DNA of 7,047 bases from assembly GCA_002352375.1 (NCBI GenBank), contig DEIH01000029.1, forward strand, positions 11,769 through 18,815, given 5' to 3'. Position numbers and translations under genes: made by a program. Positions within the stretch are counted from its first letter, which is position 1, and every line of letters begins with the position of its first letter. Of the stretch, positions 1-5,222 are shown in pieces. The DNA is from Spirochaeta sp. UBA2779 (GTDB taxonomy: Bacteria; Spirochaetota; Spirochaetia; DSM-2461). The notes beneath the pieces were generated by a model, which was not told the origin of the DNA, ran no database searches, and saw only the letters and a program-made list of their open reading frames with translations.

Positions 1-1323
1 ATATCGGTGGCCGGTTTGAATAGAAAAACCCCGGCTTTTCAGGTTGAAGTTCTGCCGCTTCCTGATGAGATTCTCTCCTCGGGAGCGGTTGGTCATTTCA
101 GTCTCAGTACACAGTGGGATGATACTGATTACCATGTTGGAGATATTGTGTCGGTACGTATTAAAGTTGAGGGCTCGGGAAATCTTAATGTTCTCAAACT
201 GCCGATACCGGAGCTTACATCTGCAAGCCTGGTGAGTCAGGGATCTTCTTCTTCTTTTGTTCCCGGAGCCGACGGCTATCAGGGATGGCGTATTGAACGT
301 TATGATTTTCAGCTTGAAAGAAGCGGCAGTCTGCAGCTCAACGTACCTGACTGGACATGGCTGGAACCTGAAAACGGTGGGAGAATACGTCGACAGAGTA
401 CTGATATGGGCTTTATTCAGTCAGAAGAAGCACCAGGAGATGGAGGAGGGGGCGATGCCGGGATGCTCCTGGGCGGTGATTTTTTCCACTACCCGCAGGC
501 ATATTTTCACTGGAGGAATCAGTATTGGTTTCTTCTGGCCCTTCCGGGCTTTATCGCTCTGTTAACTATCTTTCTAATTCGCCGACCCGGTGTGCGGAGT
601 ATGGCTGTCCTTGCGGTGTTGCCCCTCTTTTTCTCTTCTTCCAACCTCGATGTACAGGATGCCCTGCGGGCGGCCTCTGCGGCTCAAATTGCATCTGAGG
701 GAGATTGGGATACAGCTCTGTCTGAGTATGAATTACTCTATGAGAAGCTGGGGGAAGTCCCCGGCCTGTTGAACGATATGGCCGTTGTACAGATGGCGGC
801 GGGAAATCCGGATATAGCGGTCTTCTACATCCGAAGGGCTTTGTCTTTAAGGCCGGGATCCAACAGACTGGCGGAAACTCTTGGGGCTCTGGAGGAACGG
901 TTTGGTTTAACCGACCAGATTTCGGTGCCTTTGATGGTTCCTCCAGCCTTGTTTTTTTCCATCTGGCTGCTGTCTATCAACCTCTTTTTTCTTTCTCTTA
1001 CCTGGCTGATGTTTCGGCGGAATGCTGTTGATTATATCTTATTTGTCTCTGCAATACTTTTTTTTGCGGCATCCACTATTTTTATCACCTATGCTGATAG
1101 GCTGTGGAAACGTCCTACGGCTGTGGTGAAAATGGATTCAGAGCCTCTCCGAAAGATTCCCGGCCCTCTGGCAACAGACTGGATACAACTGCCTGCCGGT
1201 TCTGCTGTCAGTGTTACAACCGTTGAAGGCAGCGATTATCTGGTGCGGACAGGTTATGGTCTGGAAGGATGGCTCCCCGGTTCTTCTCTTATCCTTGTTT
1301 CAGAGGGTAAACATGGGTTTTGA
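1..1323 (+). CDS. BatD-BatE-like fused membrane protein, 5' end outside window
   Basis: The frame is open from the first base, and the domain order implies missing upstream sequence, so the GTG at 7 is probably not the true start. Counting from that GTG, residues about 26-137 look like the last beta-sandwich domain of BatD (VGDIVSV followed by a VEGSGNLN motif, as in the oxygen-tolerance family). A helix follows at about 173-191 and a second hydrophobic stretch at 198-212. Residues about 217-300 resemble the TPRs of BatE (ALSEYELLYEKL, then YIRRALSLRPGS). Two more helices lie at about 309-335 and 342-362, and an SH3-like tail at 372-432 ends in GWLPGSSLIL. BatD and BatE are usually separate proteins encoded beside MoxR and BatA/BatB; they are membrane proteins linked to aerotolerance or stress in some bacteria, with biochemistry still unclear. 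The gene overlaps the downstream Smr gene by 11 bp, so the two are likely cotranscribed. The Bat assignment is good; the fusion rests on one continuous frame. Confidence 0.8.
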   Translation: MSVAGLNRKTPAFQVEVLPLPDEILSSGAVGHFSLSTQWDDTDYHVGDIVSVRIKVEGSGNLNVLKLPIPELTSASLVSQGSSSSFVPGADGYQGWRIERYDFQLERSGSLQLNVPDWTWLEPENGGRIRRQSTDMGFIQSEEAPGDGGGGDAGMLLGGDFFHYPQAYFHWRNQYWFLLALPGFIALLTIFLIRRPGVRSMAVLAVLPLFFSSSNLDVQDALRAASAAQIASEGDWDTALSEYELLYEKLGEVPGLLNDMAVVQMAAGNPDIAVFYIRRALSLRPGSNRLAETLGALEERFGLTDQISVPLMVPPALFFSIWLLSINLFFLSLTWLMFRRNAVDYILFVSAILFFAASTIFITYADRLWKRPTAVVKMDSEPLRKIPGPLATDWIQLPAGSAVSVTTVEGSDYLVRTGYGLEGWLPGSSLILVSEGKHGF

Positions 1324-1807
1324 CTCTATATTGGATCAGTGGGAAAACAGGAAAGACGGGGCTAAACCGCCAGCTGGAGAATCTGCTGAAAAATCGTTAA
1401 AAAAGGGTTTATCATCCGGGGTTTCAACGACTGATTGGCTTGAGGCCTATCTACCGGATGCGGAGGTTCTGGCAGTTAAAGAAAAGGAAGAGAGGCCTCC
1501 GGTAAGCGGTGGAAACTCAATCTGGTTGAGAAGGGATCCACAGGATGTTCTGGATTTACACGGCCAGACAGGACGGGAAGCCCGGGAAGCGATGGCTGGG
1601 TTCATCCGTTCAATGTATCACCGGGGATTACGGAAAGGACTGATTATTCATGGAAAGGGTTTACATTCGGCCGAGGGTTCGGTACTCACACCACTGGTGC
1701 GTGATTATCTGGAGATGTCGAGGGAAGTAGGGGAGTTCGGGCGGGCGTCCCGAAAGGACGGTGGCTCAGGAGCCACCTGGTTTATTCTGCGTCAACGTTC
1801 CCGATAG
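1313..1807 (+). CDS. Smr-domain protein (164 aa)
   Basis: The start chosen is the ATG at 1313, preceded by a purine-rich ribosome site (AGAGGG, 1302-1307), rather than an ATG at 1211 deep inside the preceding gene. Residues 1-70 are polar and probably disordered. The C-terminal part is a Smr domain: LDLHG at 80-84, IIHGKGLHS at 111-119 and GGSGAT at 150-155, the three landmark motifs of the family. Smr domains are nicking nuclease or RNA/DNA-binding modules; stand-alone short Smr proteins of this kind resemble the E. coli SmrA/SmrB (YdaL/YfcN) class, and SmrB cleaves mRNA at collided ribosomes. Which substrate this one acts on cannot be read from the sequence. It shares 11 bp with the Bat-like gene, consistent with translational coupling, and its last 16 bp overlap infA on the opposite strand. 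Confidence 0.88.
   Translation: MGFDSILDQWENRKDGAKPPAGESAEKSLKKGLSSGVSTTDWLEAYLPDAEVLAVKEKEERPPVSGGNSIWLRRDPQDVLDLHGQTGREAREAMAGFIRSMYHRGLRKGLIIHGKGLHSAEGSVLTPLVRDYLEMSREVGEFGRASRKDGGSGATWFILRQRSR
1746..1777. other. Two abutting hairpins in the 3' end of the Smr gene, just past the infA stop
   Basis: The first stem is CGTCC (1746-1750) with GGACG (1756-1760) around a CGAAA loop. The second is GGTGGCTC (1760-1767) with GAGCCACC (1770-1777), 8 bp nominal, realistically 7 bp with a CAGG loop. They lie in the Smr coding sequence (around the GGSGAT motif) and 15-46 nt beyond the infA stop on the other strand. Neither strand shows a proper U-tract after the stems, so a classical intrinsic terminator is not supported; a 3'-end stabiliser or transcript-collision site is possible. 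Confidence 0.4.
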
Positions 1808-2007
1808 ATAATGCGGCCCCGGGTGAGGTCGTAAGGGGATAAAGCGACACGGACTCTGTCGCCGGGCACTATACGAATGTAGTGCTTTCGCATTTTTCCC
1901 GAAAGATGTGCAAGTATGAGATGACCCGCTTTTAATTCAACACGAAACATGGTGTTCGGCAGGGATTCCTTAACGATTCCTTCTACCTCGATGGCCTCTT
2001 CCTTCAA
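1792..2007 (-). CDS. infA: Translation initiation factor IF-1
   Basis: The 71-aa product is a full-length IF-1, the single OB-fold protein that binds the ribosomal A site of the 30S subunit and works with IF-2 and IF-3 during initiation. Diagnostic stretches are LPNTMFRVEL, SGKMRK, YIRI and the ending PYDLTRGRI, nearly identical to E. coli IF-1. The start is TTG at 2007-2005: no in-frame ATG lies between this codon and the upstream in-frame stop at 2049-2047, the next internal Met is in the NTMFRVE motif, and a strong ribosome site sits 6 nt upstream. The gene has its own promoter and is divergent from the DksA-like gene. Its 3' end overlaps the Smr gene tail-to-tail by 16 bp, so no room exists between them for a conventional terminator. 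Confidence 0.97.
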   Translation of the reverse strand: MKEEAIEVEGIVKESLPNTMFRVELKAGHLILAHLSGKMRKHYIRIVPGDRVRVALSPYDLTRGRIIYRER

Positions 2008-2013
2008 TAAGGG

Positions 2014-2022
2014 CTCTCCTTT
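2014..2022 (-). promoter_or_regulatory. Strong ribosome binding site fixing the TTG start of infA
   Basis: On the minus strand this reads AAAGGAGAG, followed by six bases and then TTG. It is a near-ideal Shine-Dalgarno sequence at good spacing and is the main reason to accept the non-ATG start. Confidence 0.85.
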
Positions 2023-2043
2023 TTTCCTCTTAATTCCGTGGGT

Positions 2044-2073
2044 ATATTATTTTAGGGAACAGGTGCCCGTCAA
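2044..2073 (-). promoter_or_regulatory. Predicted sigma-70-type promoter of infA
   Basis: On the minus strand the -35 box is TTGACG (2073-2068). After 16 bp comes AATAAT (2051-2046, five of six consensus bases), or after 18 bp TAATAT (2049-2044). Transcription would start near 2037-2039, leaving a leader of about 30 nt before the TTG codon. Pattern-based prediction only. Confidence 0.65.
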
Positions 2074-2110
2074 GACCGTTGACTCATTCAGCCTAATTCA
2101 GCGCCTGTTC
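2057..2110. repeat. Inverted repeat spanning the divergent infA / DksA-like promoters
   Basis: The left arm GAACAGGTGC (2057-2066) pairs with the right arm GCGCCTGTTC (2101-2110), nine of ten positions matching, with arm centres 44 bp apart (about four helical turns). The left arm lies between the infA -35 and -10 boxes; the right arm directly abuts the -35 box of the DksA-like gene. The placement suggests an operator pair, but one such 9/10 match in this much sequence could occur by chance. Confidence 0.4.
2086..2102. repeat. ATTCAGC direct repeat with 10-bp period
   Basis: ATTCAGC occurs at 2086-2092 and again at 2096-2102, exactly one helical turn apart, between the two divergent promoters. 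This spacing would place both copies on the same DNA face. It may be a protein-binding site or chance in an AT-rich interval. Confidence 0.35.
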
Positions 2111-2139
2111 TTGACAAATCATTCACGATCGGTCAGATT
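2111..2139 (+). promoter_or_regulatory. Predicted sigma-70-type promoter of the DksA-like gene
   Basis: A perfect -35 box TTGACA (2111-2116) is followed after 17 bp by a weak -10 match CAGATT (2134-2139). Transcription would begin near 2146, giving a leader of about 19 nt before the ATG at 2165. A weak -10 with a perfect -35 fits a regulated promoter, but this is a pattern match only. Confidence 0.55.
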
Positions 2140-2164
2140 AGCCCCGTTTTCCTACGGAGTTTTT

Positions 2165-2536
2165 ATGAACGAAGAGTTCAAAGCTAAGATGAAGCAGCGA
2201 TTATTCGATCTCAAGGCAGAAGTTCTAACCTCTTTGATTGCGGAAAATAATGATTTTCGGGCTGCAGTAGAAGACAGCGGTGTAAAAGACCTCGCCGATA
2301 TGGCTTCAAACGATATTGATGCCATGACTCTCGAAGCTGTGGGTGCTAAAGACAAGCTTCGGCTTCAGCGGATTGAATCCGCACTTACCCGTATAGAAAA
2401 TGGAAAGTTCGGTATCTGCGCAAGTTGCGGATCCAGAATACAGAAAGAGCGCCTGAATGCCATTCCTTATTCGGTGCTGTGCATCAGTTGTCAATCCACT
2501 TCCGAACGCCATAGGGGCATACAGAGTACCGATTAA
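2165..2536 (+). CDS. DksA/TraR-family zinc-finger transcriptional regulator (123 aa)
   Basis: The start chosen is the ATG at 2165, with ACGGAG five bases upstream; the open frame extends to 1949 but that part runs through the divergent promoter region. Residues about 1-80 form charged helices typical of the DksA coiled coil. They are followed by a four-Cys zinc finger, C85-x2-C88 and C106-x2-C109 with a 17-residue gap, the exact spacing of DksA. DksA proteins bind RNA polymerase through its secondary channel and, with ppGpp, tune rRNA and stress promoters. E. coli DksA is 151 aa, so this is a shorter form. The acidic tip needed for activity appears as D50-I-D52-A53 rather than the strict DxxDxA, so the mode of action may differ. 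It is divergent from infA and leads a plus-strand run of genes. Family assignment is firm; orthology to DksA itself is likely but not certain. Confidence 0.9.
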   Translation: MNEEFKAKMKQRLFDLKAEVLTSLIAENNDFRAAVEDSGVKDLADMASNDIDAMTLEAVGAKDKLRLQRIESALTRIENGKFGICASCGSRIQKERLNAIPYSVLCISCQSTSERHRGIQSTD

Positions 2537-2554
2537 TTAAACCAGACCATATTT

Positions 2555-2577
2555 CCTTCCGATAATTGAACCGGAGG
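2555..2577 (+). promoter_or_regulatory. Possible hairpin masking the ribosome site of the 129-aa gene
   Basis: In the 51-bp gap after the DksA-like gene, CCTTCCG (2555-2561) can pair with CGGAGG (2572-2577) around a 10-nt loop, with one bulged base. The right arm contains the GGAGG ribosome site of the next gene, which sits 10 nt before its ATG. The stem is short, so the structure is tentative. Confidence 0.3.
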
Positions 2578-2587
2578 ATATAAGGGA

Positions 2588-2977
2588 ATGAGTTTAGGAA
2601 GTATCGCAGGAAATATCTCTTCTTTACAAATTGCACGCTACTCCCGTACCGGACACCGCATGTCCGTCCCTGTTAAACCTTCCCAGACTGTTTTTGCCCA
2701 GTACCGTAATATTTCCGGTGTTCCTGCATCCTCAGGACAGGGTACGGTTCCCCTCACACGGGTTCAACTGCTGAACAGTCTTATTAATAATCTTCAAAAA
2801 ATTAAACACAATCCGGATTACAACATAGAAAGTGCCAATACTTCACCGGAAAGAGCTGATGCGCTGATTAAACAGTATGCATCGGAACTGCATCAGGCGA
2901 TGACGTCCACTCCGGCAGCATTCGGAACTTCTGTGGGTTCTTCAGGATCCGGAATGGTTTTCACCCTCAGTGCTTGA
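2588..2977 (+). CDS. Conserved-looking hypothetical protein (129 aa)
   Basis: I do not recognise this protein. The ATG at 2588 is preceded by GGAGG (2573-2577), at a slightly long 10-nt spacing. There is no signal peptide or membrane helix. The N-terminal 55 residues are rich in Ser, Thr, Gly and basic residues (for example ARYSRTGHR, 16-24) and look flexible. Residues about 55-75 (PLTRVQLLNSLINNLQKI) and about 86-108 (SPERADALIKQYASELHQAM) are probable amphipathic helices, and the tail from 110 is again Ser/Gly-rich with a hydrophobic end. The protein is likely cytoplasmic, with a small helical core between disordered ends; a partner-binding role would be a guess. It follows the DksA-like gene by 51 bp without a visible terminator, and the next gene starts three bases after its stop in the same frame, so cotranscription is likely. 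Confidence 0.75.
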   Translation: MSLGSIAGNISSLQIARYSRTGHRMSVPVKPSQTVFAQYRNISGVPASSGQGTVPLTRVQLLNSLINNLQKIKHNPDYNIESANTSPERADALIKQYASELHQAMTSTPAAFGTSVGSSGSGMVFTLSA

Positions 2978-2980
2978 GCT

Positions 2981-3958
2981 GTGATTCTTGTTGCTTCGGC
3001 AATTTTCATCGCATTTTTTTCCTATTTGATTGTCCCTGGGCTGGGAGGACTTCAGGCCAGATCTCGGTGGCGTCGATTCAGAAAGAGAGTGCGTGAATCG
3101 GCACTTCTTCCGGAAGTTGGATTTGACCCAGGTGGAAATGACAGTCCCCTGGGTTCTCATCGATTTACCGGGAGAATAGAGGCCCTTCAGGGTGGTGATT
3201 CCCTCTGGATTAGGGGTGAGGGTGTTTCTGTACAGGCCCTGATGTCGGATTCAGAAATATATATTCTGCCCTCGGAATCGGCCAGTCCACCGGATGCACA
3301 AGCCCTGGAAGAGGAGCGTCTTCCCGAGGGAACTCCAGGAACGCTATCCTGGAAACAGATGACAACACTGCAGGAAGGATATCGGGTTTATCTGATTGGT
3401 TTCCTGGAGCGCCGGGATGGGGTGCTTCGTATGTTTGGAAGCCGGGAGGTTCCCCTTTTATCCATCCTTCATGATAGTGAAGATGTTATTCCCAGGGCGG
3501 TATGGTCCGGGAGGCAGAAGAATGAATATTGGAACAGCCTTACCCCATGGGCGCTTCTTGCCGGGTCTCTGGCCCTTTTTGTTATGGCTTCTGCTGTATT
3601 CAGGACATATCAGGCTTTCTTGCCGGCACGGATTTTCCTGCTGCTGGCTCTGATTCCTGTACTTCCCTTTCTACCGCCGGGGGTTGCGTTCTTTTTTTTC
3701 TATCTGGCCAATTGGCGGCGTGCTCGTTTTCTCAGGGCTGAGAGGGATATTCTGGGGCTGACAGCTTTTCTGCGTGCTGGCGATGCCGTCGATGACATGG
3801 CCGGATGGGGAGATGATTTACCCCATAATACAATACCTTTGATTAAGTCCTGCCGCCGGAGGGCGCTGATTTCCGAATTGGCTGCAGCTCTGGCTTTTGT
3901 TCTAGGATTTATTCTGAACGCCGCTTTAACTCTCTTTATTCTGTATCAGGTAACCTGA
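2981..3958 (+). CDS. Multi-pass membrane protein of unknown function (325 aa)
   Basis: The GTG at 2981 is the only start compatible with the first membrane helix: an in-frame TGA lies at 2975-2977, and the next candidate (TTG, 3026) would cut through the helix. No good ribosome site is visible, so translation probably depends on coupling to the preceding gene. Predicted helices lie at about 2-21, 189-207, 216-244 (long, with a PP near its middle, perhaps a re-entrant hairpin) and 300-322. Between the first and second is a soluble region of about 165 residues with beta-rich stretches (RFTGRIEALQGGDSLWIRGE, 61-80; YRVYLIGFLERRDGVLRMFG, 134-153). A basic segment (NWRRARFLRAER, 244-255) and a charged loop precede the last helix. 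The layout of one N-terminal anchor, a beta-rich domain and a C-terminal helix group vaguely recalls GIDE/MUL1-like bacterial membrane proteins, but no diagnostic motif supports that. Function unknown. Confidence 0.85.
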   Translation: MILVASAIFIAFFSYLIVPGLGGLQARSRWRRFRKRVRESALLPEVGFDPGGNDSPLGSHRFTGRIEALQGGDSLWIRGEGVSVQALMSDSEIYILPSESASPPDAQALEEERLPEGTPGTLSWKQMTTLQEGYRVYLIGFLERRDGVLRMFGSREVPLLSILHDSEDVIPRAVWSGRQKNEYWNSLTPWALLAGSLALFVMASAVFRTYQAFLPARIFLLLALIPVLPFLPPGVAFFFFYLANWRRARFLRAERDILGLTAFLRAGDAVDDMAGWGDDLPHNTIPLIKSCRRRALISELAAALAFVLGFILNAALTLFILYQVT

Positions 3959-3983
3959 CTTCCTCTTCGGGCGGAACTATACT
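3955..3983 (+). promoter_or_regulatory. Predicted promoter just upstream of the OmpA-like gene
   Basis: CTGACT (3955-3960, four of six -35 consensus bases) is separated by exactly 17 bp from TATACT (3978-3983, five of six -10 bases). The predicted transcription start, near 3990, is only about two bases before the ATG at 3992, which would yield an almost leaderless message. It fills most of the 33-bp gap between the two genes. Prediction only. Confidence 0.45.
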
Positions 3984-3991
3984 ATAGAAAG

Positions 3992-5218
3992 ATGAGTAGA
4001 TCTGATGTACCTGCATATTATGCAATTTTCGTGGCTGTTGCTGCAGCTTTTATTTTTCCCTTACATGTCGGGTCTCAGGAAATCTTTGAATATCAACATA
4101 TAAAAGGTGATCAGTGGCACATTACCAGTGTTGTTGATGAAGAGGTTCTGATAAACGGAGAACCCCTTTACAAGACTGAAATCCTCAACAAGATATCTGT
4201 GGAAGTACTGGAGGGAAATGGACAGGATGGTCTGTTGTGGAACCGGTATGGAATTGCAGAAAAAGCGGTGGGTTCCAACCTTTACGCATGGAGTGATGAA
4301 TACGAAGTGGATTACGGGCGGGATACCCGGGGGCGTCTGTCGGGGCTTAAACCTGAGTCTTCGGTTCCCACTGTCCGGAATGTTCCGGTTTACCCGGAAA
4401 CAGCGGTAGTTCCCGGAGATACATGGTTTGAAGATGGAGTTGAGGTTTTTAACTTGAAACCGGGTTTTGGAATTGATGAAGTTCTCAATATCCGGTTTTC
4501 TGCTGCTTATGTGTATCAAGGCATTGAGTCCCGGGATGGTAGGGTGCTGAGTAAGATTCTAATCACTTATTCTTACACCTGGAACCCGGATCCCGACCTT
4601 ATTAATCGTATGGTTCAGTACGATGAATATCCTGTTGAAATCTCCGGTAACTTCACTCAAGAGGTTTGGTGGGATGAGAAAGCAGGCAGGAACTACGCAT
4701 CAGATGGAAGTTTCATTTATACATATTTTATGAGCAGCGGAGAGGCTATTACTTTTCAGGGGCAATCTCAGGGGAAAGCCTTTTACACCGAACCCATGGA
4801 TAAAGATGCCCTTGTGAAGGAAATCGAGGAGCTGGCCGATGATAATGTCAGTGCTGCAGCTACGGAACTTGGTGTCAGTGTAACCCTTGATGATATACAC
4901 TTTATTCCCGATAAGCCTGTAATGTTGCCGGGTGAAGATGAGAAACTGAAGGGAATAGAGGCTATTCTACAGCGCTACCCCGACAGGGATATACTGATTG
5001 TCGGGCATACCGCCAGGGTTCGTTCCGGAAGTGATGGTCAAATTCTTTCGGAACAGAGAGCCGAAGCAGTTGCCCGGTATCTTGTGGATAACGGTATACG
5101 CCGGGATACTCAGGTGGTAACCCGAGGAATGGGTTATCGGGATCCAGTGGGGGATAACTCTACCGAAGAAGGCCGACGGAAAAATAGAAGAGTGGAAATT
5201 ATCATTCTGGAGAATTGA
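3992..5218 (+). CDS. Secreted OmpA-like (OmpA/MotB C-terminal domain) envelope protein (408 aa)
   Basis: Residues 1-29 look like a signal peptide: a hydrophobic core (YAIFVAVAAAFIFPL) and a probable cleavage site after VGS or VGSQ, so the mature protein should be periplasmic or outer-membrane associated. No lipobox Cys is present. Residues about 30-280 form a long, Trp/Tyr-rich and probably beta-rich region I do not recognise. Residues about 293-407 are an OmpA-like domain: VGHTA (337-341), LSEQRAEAVARYL (352-364), RGMGYRDP (378-385) and EGRRKNRRVEI (393-403). Such domains bind peptidoglycan, but the usual Asp of the GHTD motif is Ala341 here, while the partner Arg357 is kept. The ribosome site at the ATG is weak (AGAAAG directly before it), and GTG at 4031 would destroy the signal peptide. 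The gene follows the membrane protein by 33 bp and is directly linked to the coiled-coil gene downstream. Confidence 0.88.
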   Translation: MSRSDVPAYYAIFVAVAAAFIFPLHVGSQEIFEYQHIKGDQWHITSVVDEEVLINGEPLYKTEILNKISVEVLEGNGQDGLLWNRYGIAEKAVGSNLYAWSDEYEVDYGRDTRGRLSGLKPESSVPTVRNVPVYPETAVVPGDTWFEDGVEVFNLKPGFGIDEVLNIRFSAAYVYQGIESRDGRVLSKILITYSYTWNPDPDLINRMVQYDEYPVEISGNFTQEVWWDEKAGRNYASDGSFIYTYFMSSGEAITFQGQSQGKAFYTEPMDKDALVKEIEELADDNVSAAATELGVSVTLDDIHFIPDKPVMLPGEDEKLKGIEAILQRYPDRDILIVGHTARVRSGSDGQILSEQRAEAVARYLVDNGIRRDTQVVTRGMGYRDPVGDNSTEEGRRKNRRVEIIILEN

Positions 5219-5222
5219 TGTG
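5209..5222 (+). promoter_or_regulatory. Stop/start junction with a strong ribosome site and two competing start codons
   Basis: GGAGA (5209-5213) inside the end of the OmpA-like gene serves the next gene. The junction reads TGATGTG: the stop TGA (5216-5218), an ATG at 5218-5220 and the GTG at 5220-5222. The GTG opens the long coiled-coil frame with six-base spacing. The ATG opens only a seven-codon frame, so GTG is the real start. Confidence 0.75.

Noticed and set aside
1058..1065. T8 tract (with a similar T8 at 3692-3699 and A8 at 5780-5787) as phase-variation sites
   Set aside because: The T tracts encode Phe runs in membrane helices and the A tract encodes Lys; lengths of eight are common in such codons, and no broken frame is seen.
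1211..1312. Longer N-terminus for the Smr protein starting at ATG 1211
   Set aside because: This stretch is inside the SH3-like coding end of the Bat-like gene, and ATG 1313 has a clear ribosome site.
1949..2164. 72-residue N-terminal extension of the DksA-like protein
   Set aside because: It would span infA coding sequence and both promoters; ATG 2165 has its own ribosome site and gives a normal family N-terminus.
2650..2666. Perfect 6-bp hairpin (CGGACA / TGTCCG)
   Set aside because: It is short, inside the 129-aa coding sequence, without a U-tract or link to a gene boundary; probably chance.
4061..4519. 152-codon open frame on the minus strand
   Set aside because: It lies wholly antisense to the OmpA-like gene, has no ribosome site or recognisable domain, and its residue content is typical of an antisense shadow.
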